A stretch of 50,010 nucleotides of DNA, taken from Candidatus Oleihabitans oleiphilus (lineage in GTDB: Bacteria; Atribacterota; Phoenicimicrobiia; Phoenicimicrobiales; Stramentimicrobiaceae). The DNA is taken from NCBI GenBank assembly GCA_018054125.1, contig JAGPKD010000004.1, positions 1 to 50,010 of the forward strand. Direction: 5' to 3'. A program made the translations under genes and the position numbers. The notes below the pieces were generated by a model. The model was given only the letters and a program-made list of their open reading frames with translations. It had not been told where the DNA came from and searched no databases. This document shows, one piece after another, positions 7,737 to 15,847 of the stretch (position 1 is the first letter of the stretch; each line of letters begins with the position of its first letter).

Positions 7737-8841
7737 CTCTTCCTCCTCTAGTCAGAGTAGCCTTTTTTAGGCCAGTGCGGATCTTTTCACTGGCCGGATT
7801 ATTACGTAATTGAAACAGTTGTTGTTGGTAGTTGGCCTTGAGCTCTTGGTAGTGGGGGTGAGAAAGGCCTAAACTGGCTGCGGCATTTAAACCAGCTAGC
7901 TGCCCTTCGAGCAGGGCACTGCTGGCCTCCTCAATACCAGCCACATCACCAGCAAGGTAGATCTGGTCTAAGGAGGTCTTCAGGTTCTCATCTCGAAGAG
8001 CGACATAACCACCCAATTCTGGAATATAGGCCATCTGACAGCCGGCCTGCCAGAGTAGTTCTGATAAGGGTGACAAACCCACCGCCAGACAGACGGTATC
8101 TACTTTTAGTTCTTTTTCACTATCAGGGATAAAGTTAAAGTTCTGATCGAGCTTGGCAATGGTTACACTTTCCACCTGCTCTTTTCCTCTTACCTCCTTT
8201 AGGGTAGAGGAGGTATAGATGGGTACCCCCATTCTCCTTATCTTACTGGCATGCACCCAGTAACCACCAATATGAGGTAAGGCCTCTACGATAGCCTCTA
8301 CCTGGATAGCGGCCTGTAACAGCTGATAGGAGACAATCAGACCGATATTACCAGCACCAACCATCAGAACCTCCTGACCAGGGATAACTCCATAGACATT
8401 GAGTAAGGTCTGCACTGCCCCTGCTCCATAAACACCAGGCAGGTCATTATTAAGGAAGGGGAGCATATTCTCAGCAGCACCGGTAGCCACAATAATTCGT
8501 CTGGGTTTTACCTTCAGCCATCTCTTGCCATGATAACCTTCCAAGATAGTGATAATTCCATCCTCATAATAGCCAGTAACAGTAGATTGGATTAATACCT
8601 CAATATGGGGGAATTGGCTAAGCTCGGTAATTAAATTACGGGCAATATCAATACCCCTTACCCCGGCAAATTGACTGGCAGAACCAAAGAATTTATGGGT
8701 CTGCTTGATGAGTTGTCCGCCTAACTGGAGGCCATCATCAACCAGTAGGATACTAAGCTCGGGAGAACAGGAGGCAGCAGAAAGGGCAGCAGCCAGACCG
8801 GCTGGTCCACCACCTATTATGGCCAGATCATACTCTTTCAC
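7720..8841 (-). CDS. FAD/NAD(P)-binding alpha subunit of amino-acid dehydrogenase (HcnB/proline-dehydrogenase-alpha type)
   Basis: This 373-residue flavoprotein has an N-terminal dinucleotide fold (YDLAIIGGGPAGLAAALSAA), a second GxGxxG in EVLMVGAGNIGLIVSYQLL, and an ATG-like ATGAAENMLPF before a late FAD contact (IYLAGDVAGIEEASSALLEGQLAG). This is the pyridine-nucleotide-disulphide-type architecture of HcnB, OoxA and the alpha subunit of multi-subunit proline dehydrogenases. Those proteins run to about 460-490 residues because they end in a BFD domain; here that domain is split off into the 90-residue gene, with the ferredoxin gene inserted between them. The codons are clearly more GC-rich than those of the flanking genes. 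Confidence 0.85.
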   Translation of the reverse strand: MKEYDLAIIGGGPAGLAAALSAASCSPELSILLVDDGLQLGGQLIKQTHKFFGSASQFAGVRGIDIARNLITELSQFPHIEVLIQSTVTGYYEDGIITILEGYHGKRWLKVKPRRIIVATGAAENMLPFLNNDLPGVYGAGAVQTLLNVYGVIPGQEVLMVGAGNIGLIVSYQLLQAAIQVEAIVEALPHIGGYWVHASKIRRMGVPIYTSSTLKEVRGKEQVESVTIAKLDQNFNFIPDSEKELKVDTVCLAVGLSPLSELLWQAGCQMAYIPELGGYVALRDENLKTSLDQIYLAGDVAGIEEASSALLEGQLAGLNAAASLGLSHPHYQELKANYQQQLFQLRNNPASEKIRTGLKKATLTRGGRDVPIH

Positions 8842-8842
8842 T

Positions 8843-9163
8843 CTAACACCCCTTCTCCTGTTGTCTTTCTACTACCATACCCTCTTCTAATCTGGTGATA
8901 CAGGTTCTGACATTGGCTATCCCATTAACCCTCATCAGACAGGAAGAACAGTTACCAATGGCACAAAAGAAGCCACGAGGGCGCTTCAATCTTCTACTGT
9001 AGCTTAATACCTTGATGCCGGAGGCCACTAAGGCAGCAGCAATGGGTTCATTATCATAACCCGCCATCTGTTGCCCTTCAAAGGTGAAGGTAACCTTCTT
9101 GCCATGTTGAAATTGTAAGATGGGATGTTTTTGTACTCTCATTAAAAAATCCTTACTTATCAT
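8843..9163 (-). CDS. [2Fe-2S] ferredoxin-like small subunit (HcnA/SoxA N-terminal type)
   Basis: This 106-residue protein contains CAIGNCSSCLMRVNGIANVRTC, with C67, C72, C75 and C88 as the plant-type [2Fe-2S] ligands, and AGYDNEPIAAALVASGIKVL, the usual lead-in of HcnA, OoxA gamma and the N-terminus of sarcosine oxidase alpha. It ends one base before the FAD subunit starts. The longest frame starts at 9163 with no good ribosome site. The ATG at 9142 has TAAGGA seven bases upstream and gives a protein starting MRVQKHPILQF, which may be the real start. Confidence 0.85.
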   Translation of the reverse strand: MISKDFLMRVQKHPILQFQHGKKVTFTFEGQQMAGYDNEPIAAALVASGIKVLSYSRRLKRPRGFFCAIGNCSSCLMRVNGIANVRTCITRLEEGMVVERQQEKGC

Positions 9164-9166
9164 ATT

Positions 9167-10318
9167 TTACTTAAATCTTGATAATCTAAAAGGATACAAA
9201 GGTATACTAGTTTTGCCATTTATTACTAATTCAGCGATTAATCTACCAGTTATAGGCGAAAGGGCAATTCCATCGCCTTCATGTCCGGCTGCCATAATAA
9301 ATCCTTCCAAACCTTCTACTTTACCTAAAATTGGTAGACCATCTTCCGTATAAGGTCTAAGCCCAGCAAAAAACCTAATAATAGATACATTTCTGAAAGC
9401 TGGTAATAAAGACACCAGATTTCTGGCAATACTTTCTATACCATCGTAACTCACTTTTTTATTGAAACCTACAAACTCTCTAGTAGCTCCAATCAAATAA
9501 TTATCATTTGCAGTTGGCTCTATGGTTAGACCACCACCATTGTTATTAGCAATTTCAGGGTCATATTTGCAAGCAATATAGTTTGAAGTGCAAAGCACAC
9601 CTTTTATAATATTAGGGATTGTCTCTGTTACCATAAGTTGACCCCTTCGAGGTTTAATAGGAATATTTAAATTGACCATGGCGCCAATCTCTGGCGCATA
9701 AATTCCTGCTGCATTAATAACTATATTTGTTTTAATATTCCCTCTATTGGTAATAACTTCCTCAACAGTTCTATTTTTTCTCTTGATTCCTAAAACTTTG
9801 GTATAGGTAAATACTTTTGCATTATTATATCTAGTTGCTGCTTCTATAAATCCATAGGTAAGTAAAATAGGGTTAACCCGGGCATCAGCAGAGCAAAAAG
9901 TAGAGCCTGCTACAGTTTCCGATAAAGCAGGTTGTTGCTCTCGCGCTTCATCTGAATTTAAAAGTTTTACCTCTAATCCAGTTTTATTTTGCTCTTGAAC
10001 AAACTTTTCCATAGCATTATATTGGTTTTGTTCTGGTATTACCACCATAGCACCATCAGCAACATATTCTATTTTATAATCAAGTTCATCTTCCAAGGTT
10101 TTAAACAGGTCAGCACTTTGCATTGCCATCTTAAGATGGATTCCTGGTTTTTTAGTTTGCAGAAATATGAGGCCTTCACAAGCGCTGGAAGTGCCGCTAG
10201 CAATGGAACTCTTTTCTAATAAAACTACCTCAACTTTTTCCTTAGCAATTTGATAAAATATTGAAGCACCTATTACTCCCCCACCTATAATCACTACGTC
10301 TGCTTTTTGAACCACCAT
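9167..10318 (-). CDS. FAD-dependent amino acid dehydrogenase, DAO family (catalytic beta subunit)
   Basis: This 383-residue flavoprotein of the D-amino acid oxidase/glycine oxidase/sarcosine oxidase family starts with ADVVIIGGGVIGASIFYQIA and ends with LRPYTEDGLPILGKVEGLEGFIMAAGHEGDGIALSPITGRLIAELV, the typical C-terminal FAD and substrate-pocket region. Together with the four Fe-S and FAD genes downstream it matches the beta subunit of dye-linked proline dehydrogenases and octopine or nopaline oxidases, which oxidise a secondary or primary alpha-amine to an imine. It does not transfer electrons to oxygen in such complexes. Substrate chirality cannot be read from sequence. A D-amino acid would agree with the neighbouring racemase and the DauR-like regulator. 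Confidence 0.85.
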   Translation of the reverse strand: MVVQKADVVIIGGGVIGASIFYQIAKEKVEVVLLEKSSIASGTSSACEGLIFLQTKKPGIHLKMAMQSADLFKTLEDELDYKIEYVADGAMVVIPEQNQYNAMEKFVQEQNKTGLEVKLLNSDEAREQQPALSETVAGSTFCSADARVNPILLTYGFIEAATRYNNAKVFTYTKVLGIKRKNRTVEEVITNRGNIKTNIVINAAGIYAPEIGAMVNLNIPIKPRRGQLMVTETIPNIIKGVLCTSNYIACKYDPEIANNNGGGLTIEPTANDNYLIGATREFVGFNKKVSYDGIESIARNLVSLLPAFRNVSIIRFFAGLRPYTEDGLPILGKVEGLEGFIMAAGHEGDGIALSPITGRLIAELVINGKTSIPLYPFRLSRFK

Positions 10319-10358
10319 AGAAGCTGACCCTCCACACCTTCATTAAAACATCGCGCCT

Positions 10359-11078
10359 TTAATTAAAGGAACTTTTAACTAATCCAGAATAAAACCATTG
10401 CATTAAAGTATATATATCAAATACCGGTAAGTTCGAAATTTTTTGAATATCATAGGCATAAGGAGACATATTGGTACATTCCAGCACAATAGCTCCAATA
10501 TCTTCATTGAAATTTATCATATTTTTTACTGTTTCTATGATCTCATTTCTTATTCTTTCTTTATTTATAAAACCTGATTGGTTCTGTATAAATATTTTCT
10601 GAAAATATTCTCTATTTTCCATTCCCATTATAATCAAGGGACTGTTTTGGATACCGGCACCATAAAGATGTTCTTCTGTTAAAGATTTAGAGTTAGCAGT
10701 TATAACACCTATTCTCTTCTTTTTATTTAATATTTGATATATCATGGGTATCTGTAATAAGCTGGAAGTAAAAACAGGAACATTAACACTATTACTAATA
10801 TCTTTTTGATACTTTGCCATAAATCCACAAGTCGTAGTAATAGCATCAACTCCTTTTTCTTCTAAATATCTCGCTGCTTTTATAGCAGATATTAATACTC
10901 CATAATCGTCATGGTTTACTATGTTTTCAGGATAGATTCCCTCTATCACCTGGTAAACAACGGGAAAATTCCAGGTCTTGGGATTGCCTATGTCCCCTAA
11001 TAAACGTTGAAACTTGGTATCTAACTTAATAATGCCAATATATGGTTGGTTATCTTTTTTTTGGTAACAGTCAAACAT
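10359..11078 (-). CDS. Aspartate/glutamate/hydantoin racemase family protein
   Basis: This 239-residue protein carries the two catalytic cysteines of the Asp/Glu racemase fold, C84 in AITTTCGFMAKYQ and C201 in AIVLECTNMSPYAYDI. The family uses a two-base thiol mechanism without PLP to invert an alpha-carbon. Its first codon overlaps the stop of the TRAP permease gene (TAATG), so it is probably translationally coupled to uptake. A role in inverting the imported substrate before the aminomutase or dehydrogenase is inferred. It is not the PLP-type ornithine racemase Orr. Confidence 0.8.
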   Translation of the reverse strand: MFDCYQKKDNQPYIGIIKLDTKFQRLLGDIGNPKTWNFPVVYQVIEGIYPENIVNHDDYGVLISAIKAARYLEEKGVDAITTTCGFMAKYQKDISNSVNVPVFTSSLLQIPMIYQILNKKKRIGVITANSKSLTEEHLYGAGIQNSPLIIMGMENREYFQKIFIQNQSGFINKERIRNEIIETVKNMINFNEDIGAIVLECTNMSPYAYDIQKISNLPVFDIYTLMQWFYSGLVKSSFN

Positions 11079-13027
11079 TATTGTTTAGGTCCTATTTGAT
11101 TACTTTGACTATCTTTAATATTTTTTTCTAATATCATGTTTTTTTGCTTTTTCCCCAAGGGGAACTTTTTCAAAGCCCAGGACATTAAAACAGCAATAAG
11201 TAGAACTCCAGCTAAAATCGTATCATAAAAAGAAGGTACAATATTAATCAATATTAAAAAAGTACCTATCAATATTACCACAATCCGCTGCCAGTATTTA
11301 AGATGATGGTTTAGAAAATAATTAGTTAAACCAGCAGCTAAAAAATAAGTGGCAAATAATAACAATATAAACACGGTAGATATCTCTATAAAAGTTCCTC
11401 GCATTAGTAATGCATCATTATAAATAAAAATGTAAGGAATAATAAACCCAACTAAAGCTAATTTAAAAGCCTCATAGCCTGTTTTTAGTGGATCTGAACC
11501 AGCAATAGCTGCTCCGCAATAGGCGGCAATACATACTGGTGGTGTTATCTCAGCAAGAATCGCAAAATAAAAAACAAATAAATGGGAAGCTAATAAATCA
11601 CAACCCATAGCTGCCAATGCCGGTCCGCCAATAGTAATAGCAATAATATAGGCAGGAGTGCAAGGCAGACCCATCCCTAAAACTAATGAAGTAATCATAA
11701 TCAGTAATAAAGCCAGAAATAGATATCCCCTAGACCAATTAGTAATTACCGCCGCTATACCTAAACCCAAACCAGTATGAGTTACAATAGAGACCACCAT
11801 CCCTGCTCCAGCACATGCCAGAGCAATCATAATCATATTACTTCCCCCTAATCTTAAAGTATCCCACAATCTTCTGGGAGTCATCATCGTGTCTTTTTTA
11901 AAAAAACTAATAGTAAAAGATATCAATATAGCAATAGATGCTGCCATAAATGGAGAATAACCGGTCAACAACATATAAATTAATCCAACCAAAGGAATCA
12001 ATAGATATAAATCCCGCATTAAATTTTTTAAAGGTAAAATCTCATCTTTACTTAAACCACTTAAATTGTCTCTTAACGCAATAAAATGAACTCTCATAGC
12101 AATACTTACATAATATAAGATTGCTCCTAAAACAGCCGCAATAATTATCTTTACATAAGGAATTCCAGTAATTTCTGCCATTACAAATGCCCCAGCGCCC
12201 ATAATAGGTGGCATTAATATTCCACCAGTAGATGCAGCTGCCTCAACCGCGCCAGCAAATTGACTTTGATAACCCATCTTTTTCATTAGAGGAATAGTAA
12301 AAGTACCAGTAGCATATACATTAGCAGCTGCTACTCCACTAACAGAACCGAATAGAGCGCTGCCAATTACTGCTATTTGGGCTGGTCCCCCTGGTCTTGT
12401 TCCAGCAATTGCAGACGCAGCATTGGTAAAAAATTCACCAGTGCGAGTAGTTTCCATAAAAGCGCCAAAAATAACAAAAAGAGCTACAAAGGTAGCCGAT
12501 ACTCCTGTTATTGAACCATAGATTCCTTCCTCTGTAAATAAATATTGCATTTCGACAATTTTAGATAAAGGTATTTGCTTATTGAAAAAAACTCCGCTAA
12601 GATATGGGGCAATAAACAAATAAATAAAAAACACTCCAATAAGGATAGACATAGCAGGAACTACTGCTCTACGAATTGCCTCTAACAATAAAATAATATT
12701 TAATAGTCCCAGAACTAATTCAATAGTTAATACTGGATCTATAAATTGTAATCGGTAAGTCAGTCTCTCATCAGAAATCATAAGAAATAAAGGGGGTAAA
12801 ATAGCCAAAAAAGCAAATAGACCATCAAAAAATGTTATACGATCTTTAGGGGATTTTGAAGTCGCTGGAAAAAGAATAAAGGCTATTGGTAACAAAAACA
12901 ATAAATGAACTCCTCTTTGAAAACGAGGCTGCATAATTCCAAAAAAGGCAGTGTATAAGTGAAAAATAGAAATTGCAACTAACCATGCTTCAATGAAATA
13001 ATTTTGCCATCCCTTAAATTTTCTCAT
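11078..13027 (-). CDS. TRAP transporter fused permease, TAXI type (DctQM)
   Basis: This 649-residue integral membrane protein has about 16 or more hydrophobic helices. The N-terminal group (about residues 10-150) corresponds to the small DctQ subunit and the rest to DctM, with GSVSGVAAANVYATGTFTIPLM, MPPIMGAGAFVMAEITGIPY and LVLGMGLPCTPAYIIAI typical of TAXI-type fused permeases. The transporter uses a cation gradient rather than ATP. It lies behind the matching binding-protein gene with a hairpin between them. The C-terminal 100 residues are extra helices and a charged tail. The substrate is likely an amino acid or carboxylate but is not determined. Confidence 0.93.
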   Translation of the reverse strand: MRKFKGWQNYFIEAWLVAISIFHLYTAFFGIMQPRFQRGVHLLFLLPIAFILFPATSKSPKDRITFFDGLFAFLAILPPLFLMISDERLTYRLQFIDPVLTIELVLGLLNIILLLEAIRRAVVPAMSILIGVFFIYLFIAPYLSGVFFNKQIPLSKIVEMQYLFTEEGIYGSITGVSATFVALFVIFGAFMETTRTGEFFTNAASAIAGTRPGGPAQIAVIGSALFGSVSGVAAANVYATGTFTIPLMKKMGYQSQFAGAVEAAASTGGILMPPIMGAGAFVMAEITGIPYVKIIIAAVLGAILYYVSIAMRVHFIALRDNLSGLSKDEILPLKNLMRDLYLLIPLVGLIYMLLTGYSPFMAASIAILISFTISFFKKDTMMTPRRLWDTLRLGGSNMIMIALACAGAGMVVSIVTHTGLGLGIAAVITNWSRGYLFLALLLIMITSLVLGMGLPCTPAYIIAITIGGPALAAMGCDLLASHLFVFYFAILAEITPPVCIAAYCGAAIAGSDPLKTGYEAFKLALVGFIIPYIFIYNDALLMRGTFIEISTVFILLLFATYFLAAGLTNYFLNHHLKYWQRIVVILIGTFLILINIVPSFYDTILAGVLLIAVLMSWALKKFPLGKKQKNMILEKNIKDSQSNQIGPKQ

Positions 13028-13075
13028 TTTTGTCCTTACCTTCTTCCTTCTTATAATTTACTACAAATGATTTAT

Positions 13076-13118
13076 AATACATGGCTTTCAATTCAAAAAT
13101 TAATGAAAGCCATGTATT
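13076..13118 (-). promoter_or_regulatory. Intercistronic hairpin between TAXI binding protein and permease genes
   Basis: The arms AATACATGGCTTTCA (13076-13090) and TGAAAGCCATGTATT (13104-13118) pair perfectly over 15 bases with a 13-base loop. No T-run follows, so it is unlikely to be a full terminator. Such hairpins often protect the 3' end of binding-protein mRNA and so give more binding protein than permease. Confidence 0.7.
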
Positions 13119-13162
13119 GTAATTGTCTATCATATAATCAGTAATCAACAGTTAATTACTTC

Positions 13163-14203
13163 TTACTCCATATACCCTGCTTCTTTGTAATACTTCTCAG
13201 CACCTGGGTGCAATGGAACTCCCACATTTTTCCAGCCATCTTCAGGTATAAAATACCTATTTGTTCTATCAATTTGATATACCTGTTCAATATTTTCATC
13301 AAAAATCTTTAAAATAGTATAAACCACTTCATCCGATACATCTTTGTTAACCAATAATTCTCCAGCAGTTACCACAACAGGAACATCTTTTTCTTGACCT
13401 TTATAAGTATTAGCAGGAATTACACACAAGCCCGATTCTCTGGCAATCGTTCCTAACTCTTCATGACAATAATCTATTAATTCTTCTGAAGCAGCCAGTA
13501 TAATTGAATCTCTTCCTACTGTCATCTCTGTAACAGCAGCTGCCGGAATAGATAGATGGGTAGCGACAAAATCTACATGATGATCCTGGTATAAACTAAC
13601 CATATCTGCATAAACAGCATGAAATACTTTGCCTCCTGCTTTTTCAACATCATCCAAGGAAACACCATAAAAATTGAAAATCTCTTCAACAATCGGTAAA
13701 TCTGATGTCCCTTTCATGGGAGCAGCTATTTTAATAGCCTTTCCATCTTTAACCATTTGCATTAATTCTTTAATTGTTTCAATTCCCTGATTTTTTGCTG
13801 CCACAAAATGAATATTATAGATCCCAAATATTGCTCCAATAGCACGAACATCAGGATAAGGCTCTTCATACAAGGGAGCTTGGCCATCAAAAGCTGCCTT
13901 ATCTACAAAAGTAATTCCCCATCCCAAGTCATCTTCACCAGTAGAAACTCTAACCGGATTAACTAAACCGCCACCAGGAACAACCTTTATGGTAATTTTG
14001 GGTTCATTCTCGTTGATCAGTTGCGCTAAACCGCCTGCTTGGGTATACCAACCACCACCTACACCACCAGCAACCCAGGTCAGCGTGATTGGACTTAGCT
14101 CCAGTTCTGATTGATCTGCTGAAACAGTTAAACTAACACCAAAAATAATCACTAACATGATTAGAAAAAATGTAGATATTTTTTTTGAAAAATTACCTCT
14201 CAT
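13163..14203 (-). CDS. TAXI-family TRAP transporter solute-binding protein
   Basis: This 346-residue secreted protein has a signal peptide: a basic start MRGNFSKK, the hydrophobic core ISTFFLIMLVIIFGVSLTV, and a likely cut near SADQ. The mature part opens with LTWVAGGVGGGWYTQAGGLAQLI, the glycine-rich hallmark of TAXI proteins, followed by VRVSTGEDDLGWGITF and FVATHLSIPAAAVTEM. It binds the substrate outside the membrane and hands it to the fused permease encoded next. TAXI proteins have been linked to glutamate, oxoglutarate and related acids. AAGGAGG lies eight bases before the ATG, and a second orphan AAAGGAGGTG lies further upstream. Confidence 0.92.
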   Translation of the reverse strand: MRGNFSKKISTFFLIMLVIIFGVSLTVSADQSELELSPITLTWVAGGVGGGWYTQAGGLAQLINENEPKITIKVVPGGGLVNPVRVSTGEDDLGWGITFVDKAAFDGQAPLYEEPYPDVRAIGAIFGIYNIHFVAAKNQGIETIKELMQMVKDGKAIKIAAPMKGTSDLPIVEEIFNFYGVSLDDVEKAGGKVFHAVYADMVSLYQDHHVDFVATHLSIPAAAVTEMTVGRDSIILAASEELIDYCHEELGTIARESGLCVIPANTYKGQEKDVPVVVTAGELLVNKDVSDEVVYTILKIFDENIEQVYQIDRTNRYFIPEDGWKNVGVPLHPGAEKYYKEAGYME

Positions 14204-14270
14204 TATTACTTTCCTCCTTATTTTTTATTAAAAGTAAGATATTTATTATATTGAGATATTAAATTAAATT

Positions 14271-14282
14271 CACCTCCTTTTT
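14271..14282 (-). promoter_or_regulatory. Orphan perfect Shine-Dalgarno (STAB-SD-like) in leader of binding-protein gene
   Basis: On the minus strand AAAAGGAGGTGA is a full anti-SD match with no ATG, GTG or TTG at a usable distance; the nearest in-frame triplets run into TAA. It lies about 68 bases upstream of the binding-protein start, which has its own AAGGAGG. Comparable orphan SD sites stabilise 5' mRNA ends in Bacillus cry genes. Confidence 0.5.
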
Positions 14283-14335
14283 TTATTTTTCTTTAAGATT
14301 GGTGTACATCTTTGAAATCTTCTTATATCTATAAA

Positions 14336-15799
14336 TTATATAACACCTGCATACTTACAGGTTATCTCAATCAGCCTTACCATTGCCTGAATTGCCCAGC
14401 GGGCTCTTTCTTCAATGAGATTACCATCATTATCGGTTGTTCCCAATCCAGGAGAAACAAAGATATTGCCATCATAGGCAATAGTAGCAATAATTCCCAT
14501 TTGCGCAGTTCCTGATTGGAAGATATTGGTTCCGGAATACATATCTTCAATAGAAAAAATAGGAATTCCCAAACCACTCTTTTGCCAGCTTTTTTCATAA
14601 TTGATCTCTATGGCACCAGAATTATATGATTTGGTAATCATAAAGTCATCTCTGATCTTTTCATTAATTTTAGCAAATTCTTCTTTGGTAATCTGGTAAA
14701 GTTGATCCACTGGTTCTTTTAATCTTTCCGGGTGATCTCTTAATACTTTCAGGGAGGCAATCACACCTACTAAAGCCTCTTTGCCCGGGTCAACCGTGAC
14801 ATAGGCCGCCTTACCATGGGAAGTTCCAGTTCCCCAGCGGTCTCCGTGGACCCCCAGGGCTCTTCTGATATCTACTAAGAGTGCTTCTTTGCCAATAATC
14901 AAACCAGCGGTGACACAGTAGGAAGCCTTATCCATACTGTAACACATAATATCAGCATTATTTTTTCTGATATCAATACCCACAAAAGGGACCCCCCAGG
15001 CATTATCTACAATATAGGGTACATCATAATCCTGAGCCAGTTTGCCAATTAATTTTTGTAAAGCAGGTGTTCCCTCTTCATCTTTTACTCCATAACCATA
15101 ACCAGGTGTATCATATCCTAAAGAAGTAAAGGCAGCCAAGGTATCAGCATGGCGTTCAGCTATTTTCTCAAATACTTTAATCGATGCCTCAGGATCTACC
15201 TTACTTAACTGAACACAGGGGTGGTATTTTATACCATGACAATCATAATTAGCTCCTTCCAGAGGTACAATAATACAATCCAGATTATTCTGTCTTTTCC
15301 CATAAAATCCTAATTCTCCTGGAGTTGTCCCCCGATCAGCAAATAAATCTTTGTATTTTCCCGGGAAAGGCCGTCCATAGCCTCCATGGTGGTGTAAATG
15401 CTTTTCATAAGGAACAATATACCGGGAACGATAATTATCACCTCTTCCCTGCATGGGTGGGGTGGCCAGGACATCAAAAGCAACCCATAAGGCACCTTCA
15501 CAGGTATTTATAGCTACTCCATCGTAATCATCACCATAGACATCCTTTACAATCTCTCTAATTTCTTCATCCAGGACACTATTGGGAATAATCTTCTCAC
15601 CATACTCGGTTTCTGCTTCCCTAACCTCTTTAAAAGGTATGCCATGACAACCAGAGATAGCCCCCGTTAAACCAAATTTTCCTCGCAAATCTTGTGGTAT
15701 TCCTATGTCGTCAGCTACTTTTCTTGCTTCAGCATAAATGTTGGGGATACTCTTTTGTAAATGCCGATACATTTGAAATTTATATTTAAAATCTGTCAT
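14336..15799 (-). CDS. Uncharacterised fold-type-I PLP-dependent enzyme
   Basis: This 487-residue cytosolic protein has the layout of a fold-type-I PLP enzyme: D265 in VPYIVDNAWGVPF (pyridine-nitrogen aspartate) and K291 in MCYSMDKASYCVTAG (Schiff-base lysine) lie 26 residues apart, as usual. The N-terminal third is distinctive: LTGAISGCHGIPFKEVREAE, AINTCEGALWVAFDVL, and a histidine-rich EKHLHHHGGYGRPFPG. I do not recognise a characterised family; decarboxylases, SelA-like lyases and aminotransferases share this fold. It lies between the lyase and the binding-protein gene, so it should act on the pathway's amino acid or an intermediate. It is not OrtB, which belongs to a different PLP fold. 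Confidence 0.8.
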   Translation of the reverse strand: MTDFKYKFQMYRHLQKSIPNIYAEARKVADDIGIPQDLRGKFGLTGAISGCHGIPFKEVREAETEYGEKIIPNSVLDEEIREIVKDVYGDDYDGVAINTCEGALWVAFDVLATPPMQGRGDNYRSRYIVPYEKHLHHHGGYGRPFPGKYKDLFADRGTTPGELGFYGKRQNNLDCIIVPLEGANYDCHGIKYHPCVQLSKVDPEASIKVFEKIAERHADTLAAFTSLGYDTPGYGYGVKDEEGTPALQKLIGKLAQDYDVPYIVDNAWGVPFVGIDIRKNNADIMCYSMDKASYCVTAGLIIGKEALLVDIRRALGVHGDRWGTGTSHGKAAYVTVDPGKEALVGVIASLKVLRDHPERLKEPVDQLYQITKEEFAKINEKIRDDFMITKSYNSGAIEINYEKSWQKSGLGIPIFSIEDMYSGTNIFQSGTAQMGIIATIAYDGNIFVSPGLGTTDNDGNLIEERARWAIQAMVRLIEITCKYAGVI

Positions 15800-15847
15800 T
15801 ACCTCTTTCTCCTTTCCTTAATTAAAATTTATTTTTATTCTTAAAAA

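Noticed and set aside
7239-10318. Hydrogen cyanide synthase HcnABC
   Set aside because: The same subunit families occur, but the split alpha subunit, extra ferredoxin and amino-acid catabolic neighbours fit an amino-acid dehydrogenase better.
13076-13118. Terminator between binding protein and permease genes
   Set aside because: The stem is strong but no T-run follows on the coding strand; an mRNA-stabilising hairpin is more likely.
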